Positions 33,201 through 46,900 of a stretch of 64,000 nt of DNA are shown here, in pieces. Origin of the DNA: Chrysopilus asiliformis (lineage: Eukaryota; Arthropoda; Insecta; Diptera; Rhagionidae); contig OZ035962.1 in assembly GCA_964034945.1 (NCBI GenBank), positions 12,405,888 through 12,469,887 of the forward strand. Reading direction: 5' to 3'. Made by a program: the position numbers and the translations under genes. The notes beneath the pieces are model-generated. The model searched no databases. It worked only from the letters and a program-made list of their open reading frames with translations, and was not told where the DNA came from. Position 1 is the stretch's first letter. Each line of letters starts with the position of its first letter.

Positions 33201-36200
33201 ATGCCGGATCATGCCGGCTCGTGCCGGTTCGTGCCGGATCGTGCCGGATCATGCCGGCTCGTGCCAGCTGATGCCGGATCATGCCGGCTCATGCCGGCTC
33301 ATGCCGGCTCGTGCCAGCTGATGCCAGATCATGCCGGCACGAACCGGCACGAGCCGGCATGATCCGGCATCAGCTGGCACGAGCCGGCATGATCCGGCAT
33401 CAGCCGGCACGAGCCGGCACGAGCCGGCATGATCCAGCATCAGCTGGCACGAGCCGGCACGAGCCGGCATGAACCGGCATCAGCTGGCACGAGCCGGCAC
33501 GAGCCGGCATGAACCGGCATCAGCCGGCATGATCCAGCATCAGCTGGCACGAGCCGGCACGAGCCGGCATGAACCGGCATCAGCTGGCACGAGCCGGCAC
33601 GAGCCGGCATGATCCAGCATCAGCTGGCACGAGCCGGCACGAACCGGCATGAGCCGGCATGATCCGGCATCAGCCGGCACGAGCCGGCACGAGCCGGCAT
33701 GATCCGGCACGATCCGGCACGAACCGGCACGAGCCGGCATGATCCGGCATCAGCCGGCACGAGCCGGCACGAGCCGGCATGATCCGGCACGAACCGGCAC
33801 GAGCCGGCATGATCTGGCATCAGCTGGCACGAGCCGGCATGAGCCGGCATGATCCGGCATCAGCTGGCACGAGCCGGCACGAGCCGGCATGATCCAGCAT
33901 CAGCTGGCACGAGCCGGCACGAGCTGGCATGAACCGGCATCAGCTGGCACGAGCCGGCACGAGCCGGCATGTACCAGCATCAGCTGGCACGAGCCGGCAC
34001 GAGCCAGCTGATGCCGGATCATGCCGGCTCGTGCCGGTTCGTGCCGGCTCGTGCCAGCTGATGCCGGATCATGCCGGCTCGTGCCGGCTCGTGCCGGCTG
34101 ATGCCGGATCATGCCGGCACGAGCCAGCTGATGCCGGATCATGCCAGCTCGTGCCGGCTCGTGCCAGCTGATGCCGGTTCATGCCGGCTCGTGCCGGCTC
34201 GTGCCAGCTGATGCTGGATCATGCCGGCTCGTGCCGGCTCGTGCCGGCTGATGCCGGATCATGCCGGCTCGTGCCGGTTCGTGCCGGATCGTGCCGGATC
34301 ATGCCGGCTCGTGCCGGCTCGTGCCAGCTGATGCCGGATCATGCCGGCTCATGCCGGCTCGTGCCAGCTGATGCCAGATCATGCCGGCACGAACCGGCAC
34401 GAGCCGGCATGATCCGGCATCAGCTGGCACGAACCGGCACGAACCGGCACGAGCCGGCATGATCCAGCATCAGCTGACACGAGCCGGCACGAGCCGGCAT
34501 GAACCGGCATCAGCTGGCACGAGCCGGCACGAGCCGGCACGATCCGGCACGAACCGGCACGAGCCGGCATGATCCGGCATCAGCTGGCACGAGCCGGCAC
34601 GAACCGGCACGAGCCGGCATGATCCAGCATCAGCTGGCACGAGCCGGCACGAGCCGGCATGAACCGGCATCAGCTGGCACGAGCCGGCACGAGCCGGCAC
34701 GATCCGGCACGAACCGGCACGAGCCGGCATCAGCTGGCTGGTGCCGGCTCGTGCCAGCTGATGCTGGATCATGCCGGCTCGTGCCGGCTCGTGCCAGCTG
34801 ATGCCGGTTCATGCCGGCTCGTGCCGGCTCGTGCCGGCTCGTGCCAGCTGATGCTGTATCATGCCGGCTCGTGCCGGCTCGTGCCGGCTGATGCCGGATC
34901 ATGCCGGCTCGTGCCAGCTGATGCCGGATCATGCAGGCTCGTGCCGGTTCGTGCCGGATCGTGCCGGATCATGCCGGCTCGTGCCGGTTCGTGCCGGATC
35001 GTGCCGGATCATGCCGGCTCGTGCCGGCTCGTGCCAGCTGATGCCGGATCATGCCGGCTCATGCCGGCTCGTGCCAGCTGATGCCAGATCATGCCGGCAC
35101 GAACCGGCACGAGCCGGCATGATCCGGCATCAGCTGGCACGAGCCGGCACGAACCGGCACGAGCCGGCATGATCCAGCATCAGCTGGCACGAGCCGGCAC
35201 GAGCCGGCATGAACCGGAATCAGCTGGCACGAGCCGGCACGAGCCGGCACGATCCGGCACGAACCGGCACGAGCCGGCATGATCCAGCATCAGCTGGCAC
35301 GAGCCGGCACGAGCCGGCATGAACCGGCATCAGCTGGCACGAGCCGGCACGAGCCGGCACGATCCGGCACGAACCGGCACGAGCCGGCATGATCCGGCAT
35401 CAGCTGGCTCGTGCCGGCTCGTGCCAGCTGATGCCGGTTCATGCCGGCTCGTGCCGGCTCGTGCCAGCTGATGCTGTGGCACGAGCCGGCATGATCCGGC
35501 ATCAGCTGGCTCGTGCCGGCATGATCCGGCATCAGCTGGCTCGTGCCGGCATGATCCGGCATCAGCCGGCACGAGCCGGCACGAGCCGGCATGATCCGGC
35601 ATCAGCTGGCACGAGCCGGCACGAACCGGCACGAGCCGGCATGATCCGGCATCAGCTGGCTGGTGCCGGCTCGTGCCAGCTGATGCTGGATCATGCCGGC
35701 TCGTGCCGGCTCGTGCCAGCTGATGCCGGTTCATGCCGGCTCGTGCCGGCTCGTGCCAGCTGATGCTGTATCATGCCGGCTCGTGCCGGCATGATCCGGC
35801 ACGATCCGGCACGAACCGGCACGAGCCGGCATGATCCGGCATCAGCCGGCACGAGCCGGCACGAGCCGGCATGATCCGGCACGAACCGGCACGAGCCGGC
35901 ATGATCCGGCATGATCCGGCATCAGCTGGCACGAGCCGGCACGAACCGGCACGAGCCGGCATGAACCGGCATCAGCTGGCACGAGCCGGCATGAACCGGC
36001 ATCAGCTGGCACGAGCCGGCACGAGCCGGCATGATCCAGCATCAGCTGGCACGAGCCGGCACGAGCCGGCATGATCCGGCACGATCCGGCACGAACCGGC
36101 ACGAGCCGGCATGATCCGGCATCAGCTGGCACGAGCCGGCACGAACCGGCACGAGCCGGCATGAACCGGCATCAGCTGGCACGAGCCGGCACGAGCCGGC

Positions 36201-37995
36201 ACGATCCGGCACGAACCGGCACGAGCCGGCATGATCCGGCATCAGCTGGCTCGTGCCGGCATGATCCGGCATCAGCCGGCACGAGCCGGCACGAGCCGGC
36301 ATGATCCGGCATCAGCCGGCACGAGCCGGCACGAGCCGGCATTATCCGGCATCAGCCGGCTCGTGCCAGCTGATGCCGGATCATGCCGGCTCATGCCGGT
36401 TCGTGCCGGCTCGTGCCAGCTGATGCCGGATCATGCCGGCTCGTGCCGGTTCGTGCCGGATCGTGCCGGATCATGCCGGCTCGTGCCGGCTCGTGCCGGC
36501 TCGTGCCGGATCATGCCGGCTCATGCTGGTTCGTGCCGGCTCGTGCCAGCTGATGCCGGATCATGCCAGCTGATGCCGGATCATGCCGGCTCATGCCGGT
36601 TCGTGCCGGCTCGTGCCAGCTGATGCTGGATCATGCCGGCTCGTGCCGGCTCGTGCCAGCTGATGCCGGTTCATGCCGGCTCGTGCCAGCTGATGCTGGA
36701 TCATGCCGGCTCGTGCCGGCTCGTGCCAGCTGATGCCGGTTCATGCCGGCTCGTGCCAGCTGATGCTGGATCATGCCGGCTCGTGCCGGTTCGTGCCGGC
36801 ATGATCCGGCATCAGCCGGCACGAACCGGCTCGAGCCGGCATGATCTGGCATCAGCTGGCACGAGCCGGCACGAGCCGGCATGAACCGGCATCAGCTGGC
36901 ACGAGCCGGCACGAGCCAGCTGATGCTGGATCATGCCGGCTCGTGCCGGCTCGTGCCGGCTCGTGCCAGCTGATGCCGGTTCATGCCGGCTCGTGCCGGC
37001 TCGTGCCAGCTGATGCTGGATCATGCCGGCTCGTGCCGGCTCGTGCCGGCTCGTGCCGGCTGATGCCGGATCATGCCGGCTCGTGCCGGTTCGTGCCGGA
37101 TCGTGCCGGATCATGCCGGCTCGTGCCAGCTGATGCCGGATCATGCCGGCTCATGCCGGCTCGTGCCAGCTGATGCCAGATCATGCCGGCACGAACCGGC
37201 ACGAGCCGGCATGATCCGGCATCAGCTGGCACGAGCCGGCATGATCCGGCATCAGCCGGCACGAGCCGGCACGAGCCGGCATGATCCAGCATCAGCTGGC
37301 ACGAGCCGGCACGAGCCGGCATGAACCGGCATCAGCTGGCACGAGCCGGCACGAGCCGGCATGAACCGGCATCAGCCGGCATGATCCAGCATCAGCTGGC
37401 ACGAGCCGGCACGAGCCGGCATGAACCGGCATCAGCTGGCACGAGCCGGCACGAGCCGGCATGATCCAGCATCAGCTGGCACGAGCCGGCACGAACCGGC
37501 ATGAGCCGGCATGATCCGGCATCAGCCGGCACGAGCCGGCACGAGCCGGCATGATCCGGCACGATCCGGCACGAACCGGCACGAGCCGGCATGATCCGGC
37601 ATCAGCCGGCACGAGCCGGCACGAGCCGGCATGATCCGGCACGAACCGGCACGAGCCGGCATGATCTGGCATCAGCTGGCACGAGCCGGCATGAGCCGGC
37701 ATGATCCGGCATCAGCTGGCACGAGCCGGCACGAGCCGGCATGATCCAGCATCAGCTGGCACGAGCCGGCACGAGCTGGCATGAACCGGCATCAGCTGGC
37801 ACGAGCCGGCACGAGCCGGCATGTACCAGCATCAGCTGGCACGAGCCGGCACGAGCCAGCTGATGCCGGATCATGCCGGCTCGTGCCGGTTCGTGCCGGC
37901 TCGTGCCAGCTGATGCCGGATCATGCCGGCTCGTGCCGGCTCGTGCCGGCTGATGCCGGATCATGCCGGCACGAGCCAGCTGATGCCGGATCATG
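30160..37995. repeat. Tandem duplication of ~3.9 kb within the array
   Basis: Copy 1 is about 30,160-34,150 and copy 2 about 34,150-37,995. The offset is 3,992 bp at the start, 4,072 after an 80-bp difference near 31,010/35,010, and 3,852 at the end. Rare shared markers are CAGCTGACACG (30,479 / 34,471), ATGCAGGCTCG (30,940 / 34,932), CCGGAATCAG (31,142 / 35,214) and CATGTACCAGC (copy 1 33,968 / copy 2 37,820). Confidence 0.85.
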
Positions 37996-40900
37996 CCGGC
38001 TCGTGCCGGTTCGTGCCGGATCGTGCCGGCTCGTGCCGGCTCGTGCCAGCTGATGCCGGTTCATGCCGGCTCGTGCCAGCTGATGCTGGATCATGCCGGC
38101 TCGTGCCGGCTCGTGCCGGCTGATGCCGGATCATGCCGGCTCGTGCCGGTTCGTGCCGGATCGTGCCGGATCATGCCGGCTCGTGCCGGCTCGTGCCAGC
38201 TGATGCCGGATCATGCCGGCTCCTGCCGGCTCGTGCCGGCTCGTGCCAGCTGATGCCGGATCATGCCGGCTCATGCCGGCTCGTGCCAGCTGATGCCAGA
38301 TCATGTCGGCACGAACCGGCACGAGCCGGCATGATCCGGCATCAGCTGGCACGAGCCGGCATGATCCGGCACGATCCGGCACGAAACCGGCACGAGCCGG
38401 CATGATCCGGCATCAGCTGGCACGAGCCGGCACGAACCGGCACGAGCCGGCATGATCCGGCATCAGCTGGCTCGTGCCGGCTCGTGCCAGCTGATGCTGG
38501 ATCATGCCGGCTCGTGCCGGCTCGTGCCAGCTGATGCCGGTTCATGCCGGCTCGTGCCGGCTCGTGCCAGCTGATGCTGGATCATGCCGGCTCGTGCCGG
38601 CTCGTGCCGGCTGATGCCGGATCATGCCGGCTCGTGCCAGCTGATGCCGGATCATGCCGGCTCGTGCCGGTTCGTGCCGGATCGTGCCGGCTCGTGCCAG
38701 CTGATGCCGGATCATGCCGGCTCATGCCGGCTCGTGCCAGCTGATGCCAGATCATTCCGGCACGATCCGGCACGAGCCGGCATGATCCGGCATCAGCTGG
38801 CACGAGCCGGCATGATCCGGCACGATTCGGCACGAACCGGCACGAGCCGGCATGATCCGGCATCAGCTGGCACGAGCCGGCATGATCTGGCATCAGCCGG
38901 CACGAGCCGGCATGATCCGGCACGATCCGGCACGAACCGGCACGAGCCGGCATGATCCGGCATCAGCTGGCACGACCCGGCACGAACCGGCACAAGCCGG
39001 CATGATCCGGCATCAGCTGGCTCGTGCCGGCTCGTGCCAACTGATGCTGGATCATGCCGGCTCGTGCCGGCTCGTGCCGGCTCGTGCCGGCTCGTGCCGG
39101 CTGATGCCGGATCATGCCGGCTCGTGCCAGCTGATGCCGGATCATGCCGGCTCGTGCCGGCTCGTGCCGGATCGTGCCGGATCATGCCGGCTCGTGCCGG
39201 CTCGTGCCAGCTGATGCCGGATCATGCCGCCTCATGCCGGCTCGTGCCAGCTGATGCCAGATCATGCCGGCACGAACCGGCACGAGCCGGCATGATCCGG
39301 CATCAGGTGGCACGAGCCGGCATGATCCGGCATCAGCCGGCACGAGCCGGCACGAGCCGGCACGAGCCGGCATGATCCAGCATCAGCTGGCACGAGCCGG
39401 CACGAGCCGGCATGATCCAGCATCAGCTGGCACGAGCCGGCACGATCCGGCATGAACCGGCATCAGCTGGCACGAGCCGGCACGAGCCGGCATGATCCAG
39501 CATCAGCTGGCACGAGCCGGCACGAGCCGGCATGAACCGGCATCAGCTGGCACGAGCCGGCATGATCCGGCATCAGCTGGCACGAGCCGGCATGATCCGG
39601 CATCAGCCGGCACGAGCCGGCACGAGCCGGCACGAGCCGGCATGATCCAGCATCAGCTGGCACGAGCCGGCACGAGCCGGCATGAACCGGCATCAGCTGG
39701 CACGAGCCGGCATGATCCAGCATCAGCTGGCACGAGCCGGCACGAGCCAGCTGATGCCGGATCATGCCGGCTCGTGCCGGTTCGTGCCGGCTCGTGCCAG
39801 CTGATGCCGGATCATGCCGGCTCGTGCCGGTTCGTGCCGGATCGTGCCGGATCATGCCGGCTCGTGCCGGCTAATGCCGGCTCATGCCGGCTCGTGCCAG
39901 CTGATGCCGGATCATGCCGGCTCATGCCGGCTCGTGCCAGCTGATGCCGGTTCATGCCGGCTCGTGCCGGTTCGTGCCAGCTGATGGTGGATCATGCCGG
40001 CTCGTGCCGGCTCGTGCCGGCTGATGCCGGATCATGCCGGCTCGTGCCAGCTGATGCCGGTTCATGCCGGCTCCTGCCGGCTCGTGCCGGCTGATGCCGG
40101 ATCATGCCGGCTCGTGCCAGCTGATGCCGGATCATGCCGGCTCGTGCCGGTTCGTGCCGGATCGTGCCGGATCATGCCGGCTCGTGCCAGCTGATGCCGG
40201 ATCATGCCGGCTCATGCCGGCTCGTGCCAGCTGATGCCAGATCATGCCGGCACGAACCGGCACGAGCCGGCATGATCCGGCATCAGCTGGCACGAGCCGG
40301 CATGATCCGGCATCAGCCGGCACGAGCCGGCACGAGCCGGCACGAGCCGGCACGAGCCGGCATGATCCAGCATCAGCTGGCACGAGCCGGCACGAGCCGG
40401 CATGAACCGGCATCAGCTGGCACGAGCCGGCACGAGCCGGCATGAACCGGCATCAGCCGGCATGATCCAGCATCAGCTGGCACGAGCCGGCACGAGCCGG
40501 CATGAACCGGCATCAGCTGGCACGAGCCGGCACGAGCCGGCATGATCCAGCATCAGCTGGCACGAGCCGGCACGAACCGGCATGAGCCGGCATGATCCGG
40601 CATCAGCCGGCACGAGCCGGCACGAGCCGGCATGATCCGGCACGATCCGGCACGAACCGGCACGAGCCGGCATGATCCGGCATCAGCCGGCACGAGCCGG
40701 CACGAGCCGGCATGATCCGGCACGAACCGGCACGAGCCGGCATGATCTGGCATCAGCTGGCACGAGCCGGCATGAGCCGGCATGATCCGGCATCAGCTGG
40801 CACGAGCCGGCACGAGCCGGCATGATCCAGCATCAGCTGGCACGAGCCGGCACGAGCTGGCATGAACCGGCATCAGCTGGCACGAGCCGGCACGAGCCGG

Positions 40901-43900
40901 CATGATCCAGCATCAGCTGGCACGAGCCGGCACGAGCCAGCTGATGCCGGATCATGCCGGCTCGTGCCGGTTCGTGCCGGCTCGTGCCAGCTGATGCCGG
41001 ATCATGCCGGCTCGTGCCGGCTCGTGCCGGCTGATGCCGGATCATGCCGGCACGAGCCAGCTGATGCCGGCTCGTGCCGGCTCGTGCCAGCTGATGCCGG
41101 TTCATGCCGGCTCGTGCCAGCTGATGCTGGATCATGCCGGCTCGTGCCGGTTCGTGCCAGCTGATGCCGGATCATGCCGGCTCGTGCCGGTTCGTGCCGG
41201 ATCGTGCCGGCTCGTGCCGGCTCGTGCCAGCTGATGCCGGATCATGCCGGCTCATGCCGGCTCGTGCCAGCTGATGCCAGATCATGCCGGCACGAACCGG
41301 CACGAGCCGGCATGATCCGGCATCAGCCGGCACGAGCCGGCACGAGCCGGCACGAGCCGGCATGATCCAGCATCAGCTGGCACGAGCCGGCACGAGCCAG
41401 CTGATGCCGGATCATGCCGGCTCGTGCCGGTTCGTGCCGGATCGTGCCGGCTCGTGCCGGCTCGTGCCAGCTGATGCCGGTTCATGCCGGCTCGTGCCAG
41501 CTGATGCTGGATCATGCCGGCTGATGCCGGATCATGCCGGCTCGTGCCGGTTCGTGCCGGATCATGCCGGCTCGTGCCGGTTCGTGCCGGATCGTGCCGG
41601 ATCATGCCGGCTCGTGCCGGCTCGTGCCAGCTGATGCCGGTTCATGCCGGCTCGTGCCGGCTCGTGCCAGCTGATGCCGGCTCGTGCCGGCTCGTGCCGG
41701 CTGATGCCGGATCATGCCGGCTCGTGCCAGCTGATGCCGGATCATGCCGGCTCGTGCCGGCTCGTGCCAGCTGATGCTGGATCATGCCGGCACGAACCGG
41801 CACGAGCCGGCATGATCCGGCATCAGCTGGCACGAACCGGCACGAACCGGCACGAGCCGGCATGATCCAGCATCAGCTGGCACGAGCCGGCACGAGCCGG
41901 CATGAACCGGCATCAGCTGGCACGAGCCGGCACGAGCCGGCACGATCCGGCACGAACCGGCACGAGCCGGCATGATCCGGCATCAGCTGGCACGAGCCGG
42001 CACGAGCCGGCACGATCCGGCACGAACCAGCACGAGCCGGCATGATCCGGCATCAGCTGGCTCGTGCCGGCTCGTGCCAGCTGATGCTGGATCATGCCGG
42101 CTCGTGCCGGCTCGTGCCAGCTGATGCCGGTTCATGCCGGCTCGTGCCGGCTCGTGCCAGCTGATGCTGTATCATGCCGGCTCGTGCCGGCTCGTGCCGG
42201 CTCGTGCCGGCTGATGCCGGATCATGCCGGGTCGTGCCAGCTGATGCTGTATCATGCCGGCTCGTGCCGGCTCGTGCCGGCTCGTGCCGGCTGATGCCGG
42301 ATCATGCCGGCTCGTGCCAGCTGATGCCGGATCATGCCGGCTCGTGCCGGTTCGTGCCGGATCGTGCCGGATCATGCCGGCTCGTGCCGGCTCGTGCCAG
42401 CTGATGCCGGATCATGCCGGCTCATGCCGGCTCGTGCCAGCTGATGCCAGATCATGCCGGCACGAACCGGCACGAGCCGGCATGATCCGGCATCAGCTGG
42501 CACGAGCCGGCATGATCCGGCACGATCCGGCACGAACCGGCACGAGCCGGCATGATCCGGCATCAGCTGGCACGAGCCGGCATGATCCGGCATCAGCTGG
42601 CACGAGCCGGCATGATCCGGCACGATCCGGCACGAACCGGCACGAGCCGGCATGATCCGGCATCAGCTGGCACGAACCGGCACGAGCCGGCATGATCCGG
42701 CATCAGCTGGCACGAGCCGGCACGAACCGGCACGAGCCGGCATGATCCGGCATCAGCTGGCATGAGCCGGCACGAACCGGCACGAGCCGGCATTATCCGG
42801 CATCAGCTGGCTCGTGCCGGCTCGTGCCAGCTGATGCTGGATCATGCCGGCTCGTGCCGGCTCGTGCCAGCTGATGCCGGTTCATGCCGGCTCGTGCCGG
42901 CTCGTGCCAGCTGATGCTGGATCATGCCGGCTCGTGCCGGCTCGTGCCGGCTGATGCCGGATCATGCCGGCTCGTGCCGGTTCGTGCCGGATCGTGCCGG
43001 ATCATGCCGGCTCGTGCCGGCTCGTGCCAGCTGATGCCGGATCATGCCGGCTCATGCCGGCTCGTGCCAGCTGATGCCAGATCATGCCGGCACGAACCGG
43101 CACGAGCCGGCATGATCCGGCATCAGCTGGCACGAACCGGCACGAGCCGGCATGATCCAGCATCAGCTGGCACGAGCCGGCACGAGCCGGCATGAACCGG
43201 CATCAGCTGGCACGAGCCGGCACGAGCCGGCACGATCCGGCACGAACCGGCACGAGCCGGCATGATCCGGCATCAGCTGGCACGAGCCGGCACGAACCGG
43301 CACGAGCCGGCATGATCCAGCATCAGCTGGCACGAGCCGGCACGAGCCGGCATGAACCGGCATCAGCTGGCACGAGCCGGCACGAGCCGCCACGATCCGG
43401 CACGAACCGGCACGAGCCGGCATCAGCTGGCTGGTGCCGGCTCGTGCCAGCTGATGCTGGATCATGCCGGCTCGTGCCGGCTCGTGCCAGCTGATGCCGG
43501 TTCATGCCGGCTCGTGCCGGCTCGTGCCGGCTCGTGCCAGCTGATGCTGTATCATGCCGGCTCGTGCCGGCTCGTGCCGGCTGATGCCGGATCATGCCGG
43601 CTCGTGCCAGCTGATGCTGTGGCACGAGCCGGCATGATCCGGCATCAGCTGGCTCGTGCCGGCTCGTGCCAGCTGATGCCGGTTCATGCCGGCTCGTGCC
43701 GGCTCGTGCCAGCTGATGCTGTGGCACGAGCCGGCATGATCCGGCATCAGCTGGCTCGTGCCGGCATGATCCGGCATCAGCTGGCTCGTGCCGGCATGAT
43801 CCGGCATCAGCCGGCACGAGCCGGCACGAGCCGGCATGATCCGGCATCAGCACGATCCGGCACGAACCGGCACGAGCCGGCATGATCCGGCATCAGCTGG

Positions 43901-46900
43901 CTCGTGCCGGCATGATCCGGCATCAGCCGGCACGAGCCGGCACGAGCCGGCATGATCCGGCATCAGCCGGCACGAGCCGGCACGAGCCGGCATTATCCGG
44001 CATCAGCCGGCTCGTGCCAGCCGGCATTATCCGGCATCAGCCGGCTCGTGCCAGGCATGATCCAGCATCAGCTGGCACGAGCCGGCACGAACCGGCATGA
44101 GCCGGCATGATCCGGCATCAGCCGGCACGAGCCGGCACGAGCCGGCATGATCCGGCACGATCCGGCACGAACCGGCACGAGCCGGCATGATCCGGCATCA
44201 GCCGGCACGAGCCGGCACGAGCCGGCATGATCCGGCACGAACCGGCACGAGCCGGCATGATCTGGCATCAGCTGGCACGAGCCGGCATGAGCCGGCATGA
44301 TCCGGCATCAGCTGGCACGAGCCGGCACGAGCCGGCATGATCCAGCATCAGCTGGCACGAGCCGGCACGAGCTGGCATGAACCGGCATCAGCTGGCACGA
44401 GCCGGCACGAGCCGGCATGTACCAGCATCAGCTGGCACGAGCCGGCACGAGCCAGCTGATGCCGGATCATGCCGGCTCGTGCCGGTTCGTGCCGGCTCGT
44501 GCCAGCTGATGCCGGATCATGCCGGCTCGTGCCGGCTCGTGCCGGCTGATGCCGGATCATGCCGGCACGAGCCAGCTGATGCCGGATCATGCCGGCTCGT
44601 GCCGGTTCGTGCCGGATCGTGCCGGCTCGTGCCGGCTCGTGCCAGCTGATGCCGGTTCATGCCGGCTCGTGCCAGCTGATGCTGGATCATGCCGGCTCGT
44701 GCCGGCTCGTGCCGGCTGATGCCGGATCATGCCGGCTCGTGCCGGTTCGTGCCGGATCATGCCGGCTCGTGCCGGCTCGTGCCGGCTGATGCCGGATCAT
44801 GCCGGCTCGTGCCGGTTCGTGCCGGATCGTGCCGGATCATGCCGGCTCGTGCCGGCTCGTGCCAGCTGATGCCGGATCATGCCGGCTCCTGCCGGCTCGT
44901 GCCGGCTCGTGCCAGCTGATGCCGGATCATGCCGGCTCATGCCGGCTCGTGCCAGCTGATGCCAGATCATGTCGGCACGAACCGGCACGAGCCGGCATGA
45001 TCCGGCATCAGCTGGCACGAGCCGGCATGATCCGGCACGATCCGGCACGAAACCGGCACGAGCCGGCATGATCCGGCATCAGCTGGCACGAGCCGGCACG
45101 AACCGGCACGAGCCGGCATGATCCGGCATCAGCTGGCTCGTGCCGGCTCGTGCCAGCTGATGCTGGATCATGCCGGCTCGTGCCGGCTCGTGCCAGCTGA
45201 TGCCGGTTCATGCCGGCTCGTGCCGGCTCGTGCCAGCTGATGCTGGATCATGCCGGCTCGTGCCGGCTCGTGCCGGCTGATGCCGGATCATGCCGGCTCG
45301 TGCCAGCTGATGCCGGATCATGCCGGCTCGTGCCGGTTCGTGCCGGATCGTGCCGGCTCGTGCCAGCTGATGCCGGATCATGCCGGCTCATGCCGGCTCG
45401 TGCCAGCTGATGCCAGATCATTCCGGCACGAACCGGCACGAGCCGGCATGATCCGGCATCAGCTGGCACGAGCCGGCATGATCCGGCACGATTCGGCACG
45501 AACCGGCACGAGCCGGCATGATCCGGCATCAGCTGGCACGAGCCGGCATGATCTGGCATCAGCCGGCACGAGCCGGCATGATCCGGCACGATCCGGCACG
45601 AACCGGCACGAGCCGGCATGATCCGGCATCAGCTGGCACGACCCGGCACGAACCGGCACAAGCCGGCATGATCCGGCATCAGCTGGCTCGTGCCGGCTCG
45701 TGCCAGCTGATGCCGGATCATGCCGGCTCGTGCCAGCTGATGCCGGATCATGCCGGCTCGTGCCGGCTCGTGCCGGATCGTGCCGGATCATGCCGGCTCG
45801 TGCCGGCTCGTGCCAGCTGATGCCGGATCATGCCGCCTCATGCCGGCTCGTGCCAGCTGATGCCAGATCATGCCGGCACGAACCGGCACGAGCCGGCATG
45901 ATCCGGCATCAGGTGGCACGAGCCGGCATGATCCGGCATCAGCCGGCACGAGCCGGCACGAGCCGGCACGAGCCGGCATGATCCAGCATCAGCTGGCACG
46001 AGCCGGCACGAGCCGGCATGATCCAGCATCAGCTGGCACGAGCCGGCACGATCCGGCATGAACCGGCATCAGCTGGCACGAGCCGGCATGATCCAGCATC
46101 AGCTGGCACGAGCCGGCACGAGCCGGCATGAACCGGCATCAGCTGGCACGAGCCGGCATGATCCGGCATCAGCTGGCACGAGCCGGCATGATCCGGCATC
46201 AGCCGGCACGAGCCGGCACGAGCCGGCACGAGCCGGCATGATCCAGCATCAGCTGGCACGAGCCGGCACGAGCCGGCATGAACCGGCATCAGCTGGCACG
46301 AGCCGGCATGATCCAGCATCAGCTGGCACGAGCCGGCACGAGCCAGCTGATGCCGGATCATGCCGGCTCGTGCCGGTTCGTGCCGGCTCGTGCCAGCTGA
46401 TGCCGGATCATGCCGGCTCGTGCCGGTTCGTGCCGGATCGTGCCGGATCATGCCGGCTCGTGCCGGCTAATGCCGGCTCATGCCGGCTCGTGCCAGCTGA
46501 TGCCGGATCATGCCGGCTCATGCCGGCTCGTGCCAGCTGATGCCGGTTCATGCCGGCTCGTGCCGGTTCGTGCCAGCTGATGGTGGATCATGCCGGCTCG
46601 TGCCGGCTCGTGCCGGCTGATGCCGGATCATGCCGGCTCGTGCCAGCTGATGCCGGTTCATGCCGGCTCCTGCCGGCTCGTGCCAGCTGATGCTGGATCA
46701 TGCCGGCTCGTGCCGGCTCGTGCCGGCTCGTGCCGGCTGATGCCGGATCATGCCGGCTCGTGCCAGCTGATGCCGGATCATGCCGGCTCGTGCCGGTTCG
46801 TGCCGGATCGTGCCGGATCATGCCGGCTCGTGCCAGCTGATGCCGGATCATGCCGGCTCATGCCGGCTCGTGCCAGCTGATGCCAGATCATGCCGGCACG

